64,000 bases of DNA from the NCBI RefSeq assembly GCF_001029265.1, contig NZ_CP011856.1, positions 186,001-250,000 on the forward strand, read 5' to 3'. Made by a program: the position numbers and the translations under genes. Below, in pieces: positions 33,173 through 43,646 of the stretch. How positions within the stretch are numbered: position 1 is the first letter of the stretch; the number at the start of each line of letters is the position of its first letter. A model generated the notes under the pieces. It saw nothing but the letters and a program-made list of their open reading frames with translations, ran no database searches and was not told where the DNA came from. This DNA comes from Spiroplasma eriocheiris. GTDB taxonomy: Bacteria; Bacillota_I; Bacilli_A; Mycoplasmatales; Mycoplasmataceae.

Positions 33173-35478
33173 ATGAGAAAGTTATTAAGTGTACTAGGAG
33201 CTGCTACTTTAGTCAGTGCTCCAATAACATCAATTGTTAGCTGTAAAGCTAAAACATCAGGAGATAATTTTTATGATCCTGAAGTATTTGAAGAGGGACC
33301 ATTTGGTGATAAAGAACTAAATGAGTTACCTTATCAAATTCGTAAAATGGTTACCAATACTGATTTTATTACAAAATTAATTTTATTAGGTCGCCATGAA
33401 AATTTAAACTATAATATCAACGAAATTTTATCAATGTATCTTTCACCAGTCTCAATTGCTGAATGGATTCCATTTTCTTATAGTGTTAAGGGTAACGGTC
33501 AACATGGGACTAAAAAAGATCAAAATTATTCAGTAGATTTAGGGAAATATGTTAATGGATTTTTAAATAATATGTCGCCAATCGGGTCAGTCTCAACAGG
33601 TTATAATGGCTATGGGGCAACTTATGCTAGTTATGTCATGGGTATGTATGGTGATAAGTTTTACCAAGATTTCTTTAAAAATAAACGTTTTAATGATTTT
33701 ACTGATGCAGAAGATAGCAATGATACTTCTAATCCTGCAGGTTATAATGCAGGAAAAAATTTAATATTAAGTGATGAAATTACTCGTCGTAATTTAGCAT
33801 GAGGAATTCAAGACACTGGCGCGTTAACAAATTATTTCTTGACAAAAGGATATCAAGGAGGAAACCCAGGTGGAACTGCTGCTAGCCGTGGTCCTGCTTC
33901 TTCGGCAAAAGCTCCAACAAATTATGATGGGTATTTGTTTTATGATAGCCACTTATTTAATCCGCAACCAAATTTAAATGGTAAGATTAAAGATGATGTT
34001 AATGGTAAATTAAATCCTGCAGGTTTAAAATTAGTGCAGGATAAAGAACACTATGGAGTGAAACTATTAGATGCCACAAGGGATGAAAATAAACTACCTA
34101 ATAATAAACAATATTTTGGTTCTTTACAATCATTTATAACTGAACGGGGGGAGAATTGAACATTGCTTCTACTGTGAGTCAGTATGTGTCATTGGTTAAA
34201 AATTTTACAGAATCGCAAATGGGTTCATCTGTTGGAACAGCATTAATGAGTCAAATGTTCCCAATTGTAAATAATTTATATAATCACAAAGGATTTAATT
34301 TATTTTTATTATTTGCCCAAGCAGTTGGTTATGCATTGCAACAAATGGGGACTACAGATAAAGAAAAATATAAAGGTTTAGGATTAGATGATGTTAATTT
34401 TCAAAAAATAGTAAAAGATTATTTAGATTTATTTAAAAAATCAGTTGATAAAATTATTGGTTTTTTAAGTCTCGAATTAGAAATGGTAATGCCTAAAGAT
34501 AATCTTACTTTACCAGCCTTTTTGTCAGGGGAATATGATATTTTTGGAAAAATGAGTGAGTTAATTTCTGAATTTGGAAATATTGCAAAAAAATGAAATG
34601 ATAAACAAAAAGAAATGTTTAAAATGGATTTTGTTGGTTATAATGATGGTGGAAAAACTCACGGATATTTAGTTGACAAACTTGGTGGTTCAATTAATAG
34701 TCTATCAAAAAGTTTAACTAATAATTTATTCAATAAAGACTTTGTTTCAAAATTAAATATTTTAGATTTATTATCAGCGTTAGGAACAACAGCTGAAACT
34801 TTTGAAAATAACAAATCAACAATTTTAGAATTAGGAGAAAAATATAAAAATAAAAATTATGGTGATTTAAATAATGTTGATAAGGTATATATGGCAAAAC
34901 AATTGGGAAATGAGAATGGAAAATTTAGACCGGGTTCAGTTTTTAAAGTATTATCAGATTCTTTTACTAATCCTTCATCTAAAGCATATGATACAATGGC
35001 CAAAATTTTCTATAATCCTGATGCCCCATTTCAAACTATGGTTGTTGATGATATGAAACCAGTGCATGATAATTTCTTAATTAATGCAATTGGAGATGAT
35101 AATTAAGATATTTCTAATGTAAAAATAAAAGGAGATAGTAAGGCTATTGACTCAACAATGAGTTATACAATGGAATATAACGGAATGGGAGATCCAACTG
35201 CTAAATTATATAAAAAGGGTCAAGAAAAAATTGAGCAAAACTTTAATCCATATCAACAAGGAACAGATGCAAAACCATTAGTTGCTGGTACTGATGAAGA
35301 TTATATGAACTATGATGGCCTAGGTAATTTTCAAGATTATCAACAAGTTCATCACCGTTATAATGTAACATGAAAAAATGTTTCAAACAGCCCTGATAAT
35401 CCTTACTGGGTAATTGTTGCTATTGATAACTTTGATTTAGCGAGTGGTAAACCAGAACAATTCTATAATATGTATTAA
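33173..35478 (+). pseudogene. Surface lipoprotein, RHENLN family, copy 2 (frameshift and stop)
   Basis: Close paralogue of the lipoprotein at 29678. Signal MRKLLSVLG ... SIVSC with Cys24, then LILLGRHENLNYNINEIL and all later marks. Two lesions. First, the reading frame changes at a run of six G (34146-34151): upstream reads SLQSFITERG, and one more G would give TERGGELNIASTVSQY, matching TQQGGSLNRASKINQY of copy 1. Second, at 35104 a TAA stands where copy 1 has TGA for Trp (DDN-stop-DISNV against NDNWNISNV). Repaired length is about 768 aa, almost the same as copy 1. The frame is otherwise well preserved, so the damage is recent, or the G run is a phase-variation switch, or it is a sequencing error. 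Confidence 0.8.
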
Positions 35479-35539
35479 TATATATTAGAATTTTTCAGAA
35501 TTACTGACTAATTTAAATATTAAGTATTTAAAATGTCAG

Positions 35540-35579
35540 TAATAATTTAAAGTAATGATAAGATTACTTTAAATTATTA
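35540..35579 (+). promoter_or_regulatory. Long perfect hairpin before permease 2
   Basis: TAATAATTTAAAGTAAT / ATTACTTTAAATTATTA, a 17-bp perfect stem with a 6-base loop and no T run. A second inverted repeat encloses its left arm (ATTACTGAC 35500-35508 / GTCAGTAAT 35535-35543), so two alternative structures can form. It may be an RNA processing or attenuation site between the lipoprotein and permease genes. Confidence 0.55.
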
Positions 35580-35631
35580 TTGGTATTTTAGCCAATGAAT
35601 TATAATAAATGAAAAAAAGGAGTTTTTATAA

Positions 35632-38600
35632 ATGTTATTGATTAAACAGTGTATTATATCTGCTTTTAAAAATAAGGCCCAAATGATTGTTTTTACAATT
35701 TTAATTTTATTATCTTCATTATTAGGAACAACATTTTATGTAACTTCTAGTAGACTAATTGATGGTAATAATTATATGGGTTATGGTAATTTTCATTATG
35801 ATTACTCCTTTAATTATATTGCTTCAGGTTATGATGCCAATAATGTTCAAACGATATCACCATGATATACATTTGATGCTGATTATGCTTCAACAGGTGA
35901 TGGGGTTGCGGAACTTGATTTTCCAACTTTAACAATTGGAAAAGCTGACTCTGCCTTATTACCAATCAACTTAGCAACTACTAATTTTACACCAGGGAAA
36001 ACTCCCACTACATTAGTAAGTGATTTAGATTTTCAGTGGGATAAAAAAGATATTGAAAATGGTATTTTTGGTAGTTTATATCGTTTTAATTTTAAAAGTC
36101 CAAGTTTTTTAAATTCAACAATTGGTCAAATTTACCAACGTGATATTTGGGGGAAACCAACTAGTGCACAAAAAACCAAAGCAATTACTTTAATTTCAAA
36201 TTATATGGATATGATTAATAATTCTCAAATTACAACAAATTTAAAATTAACAATTATTGATTTTATTAATCAAAACTATAAAACAGCTGGGTGAAATCTT
36301 AACCAAGCTGTTGAGTTTGCTAATAAATTTATTAATGGTTCAACTTGAGACCCTACAAAACCAACAACCTTTGTTAATCCAACCGATAGTTGAGAAGTTA
36401 AAGGGATTTTAAGTGATACACAAAATATTCCAACAATAGAATATGATAAATCAACAAATAAAGAGATAAGAAATGATGTTTTAACTTATAATAGTAGTTC
36501 AGAAAAATGAGGATTACGAGGGAATATTGGTGTTGTTGTGCATACCATTAATAAAACAGTGCAAAAGCCATCTAATTTTGAGTTTTATTATGCCAATAGT
36601 CAAAATCCAGAGATTATCAAATCAAACCAAGCAATTTTAGAAAAAGGTTCATTTCGTGTTCGCAATTTAGATACTTATGATTTCTTTGATACTTTTGCCC
36701 CATTTCGTGGTTATAAAAACCAAGATTTCTTTAACTTATACTATAACTTAATTGGATTTTTAACAAATTTTGAAATTGCAACAAGAAATCAAGCGGTTGT
36801 GTGATCAGCAACTGGGAAAAAGTATCGTTTTATTGCGGCATGGTCATCAATTATTGATAGTGCTGGAAAATTCATTCCAATTTATGATGACCCTGACCAG
36901 ATGAAGATTATTCAACATTCAAATTATTGGGATAGTCTAAAAGGAATGCGTGATACAGTAATTGTGTCACCCCAATATGCCACGGCTAATGGCCTGTCGT
37001 TTGATTCAAAAATTAGTGTTGGACAAAGTCAAGAACTATATGTTGGGGCTTATGGAGGAGATACCCAAGACATTTATCCAACAATCTATGATGATGATGT
37101 GATACCTTCGACCGCTTCCCAAGCAATTTTATATATTTCACATCCAATGTTTCAAGAATTATTTGGGGAAAATAATACTACTGGCTATCTGGATGGTGAA
37201 TTTCAAGATGTCTCACGAGGATTATTAACACATACAGGAAATCTTAAAAATAAAGATACTGATTTTCTTAATTTTAAAAAATATTTAGCCGATAATGTTA
37301 ATGATTTAAGAAATGTTACAAATGCAATTAATAATAAAAATGATAATAATATTAATAATAATTCAATTTTTAAAACATATGCCGATAATACGAATGTTAA
37401 CCGTCGTTATAATTTATTAAACTCAACAATTAAGTTATACTTAGTTATTGCTGTTGTCTGTGTTATCTTATTCTTACTAGTAATTAGTTTTGTTAGTTTT
37501 GTATTATTAAAAAAAATAATTGAAAAACAAAAAACACAAATTGGAATTTTAAAAGCCAATGGGTATACTACTTTTGAAATTTCTTCAGCCTATTTATTAT
37601 ATTTACTAATTCCAATCATTATTAGTGTTCCAATTGGATGAGCCTTGGGTTTAGCGTTACAAATACCAATTATGGATATCTTTAACAATTATTTTATTAT
37701 TCCAATTAAATTTAGTGCCAATGCATTTCCACTTCTATACTTTTTCTTATTATTTATTATATTAATTGGCTTAATTGTTTTCTTGACTTGTTATACAATG
37801 TTAGGGAAAAGTGTGCTTTTATTGGTAAATGCTAACCAAAATATTAAACCAAACCTGTATTTGAGTAGATTAGTTAGTCGGATTAAATTTAAACGGTTTA
37901 CTAATAAATTCCGGTTAATTTTAATTTCAGTGTCCTTAAAAAATATTATGCTATTTATGTTAACATTTATTGTGGCAACGGCTATTTTGACCTTATCACT
38001 ATTAATTCCCACGACAATTAATAATATTTCCCGGGAATATTATAAAAATATTAAGTATAAAACAGAATACAATCTAAATAATGTTCAATATAATAATCCG
38101 CTATCTCGTTATGCGCTTTATAATATGGCTTCACCCTTACCAGATTTTGATGAAAATAACCCAACCCCTGATCCAATTGGTGAAGATATGGCTTTTGCCC
38201 AGTATGTCAAAAATAGTAGTGGGGATTCTTGACAAGGTGTTAATGATCCTGAGTTTCAACAATATTATAGTGAATATGTGACAAATATGTTATTGTATAA
38301 CATTGCCCAATTAAAGGGAACTAACATTTCGTTAGCAATGCTTGACTATATTGTTAAACAAGCACCAGTGGCTAAACAAGATGATGTTGCTAATTTATTA
38401 CAAACAATTGTATGTAATATGTTACCTCAAGTATTTGGTCAAGAAGCAATTGATAATATACCAAGTGGTAGTTACTTACAAAAATGAACCTATTGTGTTG
38501 AAAAAGCAACTAACACAATTTTACCTTCAGAAATTAAAGAAATGTGGTCACGGAATAGTACCATTAAAAATCGTTTTTCATTTGGTTTTGGTTCGTTACC

Positions 38601-40116
38601 ATTTGACCGCCAACATGATGAGTTATATACTGGTTATCAAGCAAAACTAATGAATATTAATGGAAAAGATGTCCAAGATCGTAATATTTTAATTAATAGT
38701 TATGGGTATACCAAAGGTAATCATAATAAAATGAATCTTAATAATGATGATATTTTCAAATATGATCTTCATAATAAAACAATTCCAATTTTAATTAATC
38801 AAGCTGCTGTTAAAACATATGGGCTTAGCGTTGGGGATAAAATTAATTTTGGAACGATAAGTAATGCTCTGCAATATTTAGGGAAAGATAATAAAATGCA
38901 TGACATTAAACCAGAGTGGTGATATTTTAAAACCGATGACGTAACGGGGAACCAACAAATTTATCAGATGGATTTAAGCAAATTTACTTATTCACCGCAA
39001 AATGATAATAGTCAACAAATATGGGGCTATAATATTGGAACAACAGACCATCCAAATATTATTCCTTATCAACAAATGAAAGATATTATGTTAAAAATTC
39101 CAAAGGATTCAATTGATGTTAGTTTTTGAAATAAAAATTCAATTAAAATTAATAGTAATACTGGTCAAACAGAAACACATCTCTTTTGTAATGAGACCGG
39201 GGATTGTGCTGAAAATGGGATTGTAACAAGTGTTGGTGATTCTTATTTAATTAGGGTTTATGACTTAGGATTTGATCACACTTTAAATAATTTAGGGGAT
39301 TTAGTATCTTCGGGATTCCCAACCACATGGTATAACAGTGCAATGACTTTGGGATTGTTAAAATCTACTAGTTTAGATAAAATCCCAACCTATAACTTAT
39401 CAGATTATCAATATCAAGTTATTGGGATTCAAAATACTTATGACCATCCCCGGATTTTTTTAGACCAACAATATGCTAATCAGGTGTTAGGTTATCCAAC
39501 GGATGTTAATGCGAATAATCAGCCGTATTGGTTTAATGGGAAATATTCATCAAATGAAAAAGCAGTTGATCAAACTGAACGCTATATTTTAAATTCAACT
39601 AATGGTAATTATTCAATGCTAAATTTTAAAGATAATTTTGCTCCGGCAATCACGAATGCTGATTATGTCGGAATAAAACAACAAATTTTAATAAAATTAA
39701 CTTCAATTACTATTGAAATTGCCACCTTATTTATTGTTTTAACAATTATTACCGCTATTATTATTATTTTCTTAATGACCGATGCCTTTTTAGCTAAGTA
39801 TACCAAATTTATTGCCACCCTCCGGATTCAAGGTTATGCGGTGCGAGAAATTAACAGTATGATTTTAGGAATGTTTATTCCATTCGTACTAATTGGTTGG
39901 GCATTAGGATTTGGACTATTGTGAGTTATTGTTAAAGAAGCAGTTAGTGCTGTTTTATTAAACGTGGGCTTAGTAATTCCTTTCACAATGAGTTATTATA
40001 TTATTCCAATTGTGTTTGTAATCGTAATGTTTATGTTTGCTATCACTTTTATAATTTCTTCGAAAAAAATCTTAGCAATGAATGTTCAATTATTAGCTAC
40101 AGTTAATGATGAATAA
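35632..40116 (+). CDS. Giant two-unit FtsX/MacB-type permease (permease 2)
   Basis: A single 1494-aa frame with many TGA Trp codons. Unit 1: TM (about 14-38), ectodomain (about 40-595), TMs (about 601-630, 657-677, 699-722). Unit 2: TM (about 771-793), ectodomain (about 795-1355), TMs (about 1361-1386, 1413-1434, 1455-1476). FtsX-type linkers KTQIGILKANGYTTFEI and IATLRIQGYAVREI follow the first TM of each triplet. Both ectodomains contain repeated permease-like pieces (VIVSPQYATANGLSFDSKISVG; IPILINQAAVKTYGLSVGDK). Paralogue of permease 3, sharing PTIYDxDVxP, IPILINQA and YFNGK/WFNGK segments. In LolCDE and MacB the ectodomain grips a lipoprotein or periplasmic partner; the adjacent lipoprotein makes such a link attractive. 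An ABC ATPase must come from elsewhere. RBS AAAGGAG. Confidence 0.85.
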
Positions 40117-40162
40117 TTACCACAAGATATTTAATTTAATTAATTTTTTGGTAAAATTAAGC

Positions 40163-40195
40163 AGATAATTATAATTGTTATATAATTATCTTTTA
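40163..40195 (+). terminator. Terminator after permease 2
   Basis: AGATAATTATA / TATAATTATCT, 11-bp stem, 7-base loop, four T. An imperfect inverted repeat around TAATTAAGACA / TGTCTAATTA (40194-40233) follows. Confidence 0.6.
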
Positions 40196-40287
40196 ATTAA
40201 GACAGAAATTCCTTTTACTTGTCTAATTAATTAAACCATTTTAATTTAATGAAAAAAAACTAAAAATAGAACTAAGAGGAGTACTTT

Positions 40288-41262
40288 ATGACATTTATAA
40301 AGAGTAAATTTAAGCACCTTTTAATGGGGATTACCCTATTAATGTTTATTCTAATGTTAGGTTTAGGAATCGGATTAAGTGCTTTTGGAATGGGAATGGA
40401 ATCACAGAAGTTTATTAATAGTGTTGAACGATCAATTGATCACTATTTACCAAAAGGAAATGTAGTGTTAGATTCAAAATGTTTTGCTTTTGGGTTAGCA
40501 AAAGACACCTTAAAAAGTGCCTATGAAAGTGATGCAATTTCAACTTTAACAACCCAAGAAATTAATAGTAGTGTTAAAGATGAATATTTAAAATATGCTG
40601 ATGATTCTTTTGATAGTCGATGAGGAGCATATTTTGGGACGAATAAAAAAGACATTGATTTAAATGAGTTTTCACATGAACTAGTACAATTTGATATTAG
40701 TGTCGCTAAAAAATTTCATAATTATGGTTATACGCACTCAGGAATTCAATGGTTTAGTCATCATGCTCTTGGTGATTTATTGAAAACTAATTATAAAGAT
40801 AGTGCCACATACCAAGATGCAAGTCACCAACAAATAATTCTTGACCAAAATAACTATGATGCTAATATTATCGGAGGAACAACGGATGCTACAGGACTTA
40901 TTCCAACCAATAATCCTGTCACAGCATCTTTAGGAACTTATATTGTGAACAACAAAGTATGGTTTTTAAATACCCAAATTGATAACATTATTAAAGCAAA
41001 TAATGCAGCAGTATCGCCTTTTTCGGCAAACTCTAAAACATGAATTACTAATAATTTAGGAACTTATGATAAAAGTACTGATAAGGTTACTCGTAAAGAA
41101 ACAGCAACAGTTAATGACTATTATCAACCTAATTTTACTAAAGCATTTTATCAAACACGAATAGGTGCTGTTTTTCTAATTATATTAACTCCAATCTTTG
41201 GATTAGTATTTATTGGTTTAACAACCTATGGATATTTAAAATTCCCAAATGGACTAGAATAA
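40288..41262 (+). CDS. Bitopic membrane protein with large ectodomain
   Basis: 324-aa protein: short basic N-terminus (MTFIKSKFKHLL), TM at about 11-33, an extracellular domain of about 255 residues, TM at about 292-316 and a very short tail. The ectodomain has no motif I know; it includes SVERSIDHYLPKGNVV, LDQNNYDANIIGGTTDATGL and VWFLNTQIDNIIKANNAAV. Three TGA codons are Trp. It follows permease 2 by 171 bases, with a likely weak terminator in between, and closes the block at 28.7-41.3 kb. It could be an accessory subunit of the permease, but only position supports this. RBS AGAGGAG. Confidence 0.7.
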
Positions 41263-41264
41263 AC

Positions 41265-41304
41265 AAAAAATAAGTTATGGTTATAAAACCATAACTTATT
41301 TTAT
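41265..41304 (+). terminator. Terminator after the bitopic protein gene
   Basis: AAAATAAGTTATGGTT / AACCATAACTTATTTT, 16-bp perfect stem, 4-base loop. Confidence 0.88.
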
Positions 41305-42046
41305 TATTATTTATTTTGAGAGTTGAGAAGTTAATATAATTCCATTGGTAAAAGATTATTAATGGAGATTTATATTAAGTTGATAATCAATGGGAAAGAA
41401 AATATGTTGGGCGGATTTACTTTCCCTAGTAATATAATATGTTAATATTTTATGAAAAAAAAGTACTTTCATAAATTAGAAAATTATAATTTAACATTAA
41501 TAATCTTATCCATTTTTTTTGTTTAAAATTGAGAAACACTTTTCTGCCTAATTTTGGTAATTATGGGTATAATATATCTGAGAATGATTAAACTGATTAA
41601 AAAAAGCAGATAAAAAATAATTAATAACAATTTAATATTTTAGTAATATTAATTTATTAATATTTTTTAAGCAGTTTAAAAGGTTTATTTATTCTTAAAA
41701 AATTATTGGAAAAGTGAAATAATGTTTGTGTGGAAAAAAATAAATTAGAAAACTATCAAAGGAAACATATTTACGTAAAAATGGAATATTTAAAAGGTTT
41801 GTTTAAGTTTGTTTAGATATTAATACTTTTGGTTATTAATATAATAAAGGATCTTATCTTATTAACAGAAACTTAATAAACAAGGCAATATGGAAAAAGA
41901 ATTTATCGATTAGATTAAAATTCTTTTTTTATTTTTCATAATTTTAGTTTAAAATATGTCTAGGAATAAGATTAGTAAAACAGATTTATTTAGTTTACGA
42001 TATAATTTAAGTAAATAAGTTTTATTAAACAAAGGAGCGAGTTTTA
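41305..42046. other. Non-coding region with two possible small transcripts
   Basis: No frame of useful length on either strand. Signals seen: a -10-like TATAAT at 41563-41568 followed about 90 bases on by AATATTAA / TTAATATT and T (about 41650-41672); a second TATAAT at 41840-41845 followed by the hairpin AAAAAGAATTT / AAATTCTTTTT (41894-41928) and T run. Each pair could bound an RNA of roughly 85-110 bases. No tRNA, tmRNA, SRP or T-box structure is recognised. Confidence 0.45.
41894..41935 (+). terminator. Terminator-like hairpin before metS
   Basis: AAAAAGAATTT / AAATTCTTTTT, 11-bp stem, 13-base loop, T run; 112 bases before metS with no gene immediately upstream. Could be an attenuator or the end of a small RNA. 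Confidence 0.6.
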
Positions 42047-43636
42047 ATGAGTGCGGATCACAATAAACGATTTTATGTTACTACCCCAATTTATTACCCA
42101 AGTGCGGAATTACATATTGGGCATGCGTACACAACTACTTTAGCAGATGTTTTAAAACGCTATAAAAAATTAGATAATTACGAAACATTTTTTTTAACGG
42201 GTAGTGATGAACATGGGGAAAAAATTGAAAAAAAAGCTAAGGAGGCAAACATTAGCCCCCTAGAATTTACTACTAAAATCGTTGATAATTTTAAATTGTT
42301 ATGACAAGAATTAGGGATTGACTATGATAAATTTATCCGCACAACTGACCCGCAACACGAAGCTGCGGTGCAGAAGATTTTTAGTAAGTTATATAATAAT
42401 GGCGATATTTATGCTGGTGAATATGAAGGATTATATTGTGTTAGCTGTGAAGAATTTGTGACTGAATCACAAATTGATAAGGAAAACCTAACCTGTTTAA
42501 TTTGTGATAATGTTTTAAAAATTGTTAAAGAAGAAACCTATTTCTTTCGTGTCTCAAAATATAGCAAATTTTTAATTGATTATTATAATAACCATCCAGA
42601 TTTTATTGAACCAGTAAGTAGTAAAAATGAAATGTTAAATAATTTTATTTTACCAGGGTTAACTGATTTATCAGTAACCCGTACTAGTTTTACCTGGGGA
42701 ATTAAAACATTAGAAAATCCCCGCCATATTATTTATGTTTGAATTGATGCGTTATCAAACTATATTACCGCGTTAGGATATTTGTCAGATGATGAAACAT
42801 TATTCCAAAAATTTTGAAATAATCCTGAAGTTGAAATTGTGCAATTATTAGGAAAAGAAATTGCTCGTTTTCATATGATTTATTGACCAAGTATGTTAGA
42901 AAGTTTAGGATTGCGTCAGCCCAATAAATTACTTTCCCACGGATGAATTTTATTTAAGGATACAAAAATGAGTAAATCAATCGGAAATGTTGTTAGTCCG
43001 TTATATTTAATTAAAAAATATGGCCGTGATGCTTTACGCTTTTATTTATGTTATGAAATTCCAACCGATCACGACGGAAAGTTTTCTTATGAAATGTATT
43101 TAGAATCTTATAATACTAATTTAGTTAATAATATTGGCAACTTAGTCTCGCGAGTTACTAATATGGTAACTAAATATTTTAATGGTCAACTAAAGGTCAC
43201 GGGTGAATTCCACAATGATATAATAGTTAAGGTTAAAGAAACAATTGATAATTATCATTTGGCAATGAATAAGTATCAAATTTCGAAAGCACTAACCGAA
43301 GTGTTAGGATTATGTCAGTATGCCAATAAATATATTGAAGATAATAAACCATGAGAATTAGCAAAAAATAACGCAATGGATAAGTTGCATGAAATTTTAG
43401 CGGGATTATCATATGCAATTGTAGTAGCAGCAGTCTTATTACAACCAGTTTTAATTGATAGTAGTCAAAAAATTGCTGATCATTTTAGTATTAATTTACA
43501 AGATTTATCATTTGCTGATTTAACTAACCAAAACATTATTTATGACAAAGTAATCAGTAAAAAAGATATTTTATTTAACCGTCTTGATATTAAAAAAGAA
43601 TTAGAGCAAATTATAACCGAATTAAAAAGTGAATAG
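42047..43636 (+). CDS. metS: Methionyl-tRNA synthetase
   Basis: Charges initiator and elongator tRNA-Met, 529 aa. [17 protein letters not shown] holds HIGH; the insertion has CVSCEEF and CLICDN, a likely single zinc knuckle; [13 protein letters not shown] holds KMSKS. The protein ends after the helical anticodon domain, without the C-terminal tRNA-binding (Arc1p/Trbp-like) extension found in longer forms. RBS AAAGGAGCG. It is followed by mnmG after 10 bases, so metS-mnmG-cysS-trmFO very probably form one operon. Confidence 0.98.
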
Positions 43637-43646
43637 GGGAATGAAA

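Noticed and set aside
34156-35106. Reading the two open parts of lipoprotein copy 2 as separate real genes
   Set aside because: Alignment with copy 1 shows one continuous protein; the downstream frames lack RBS and signal peptide.
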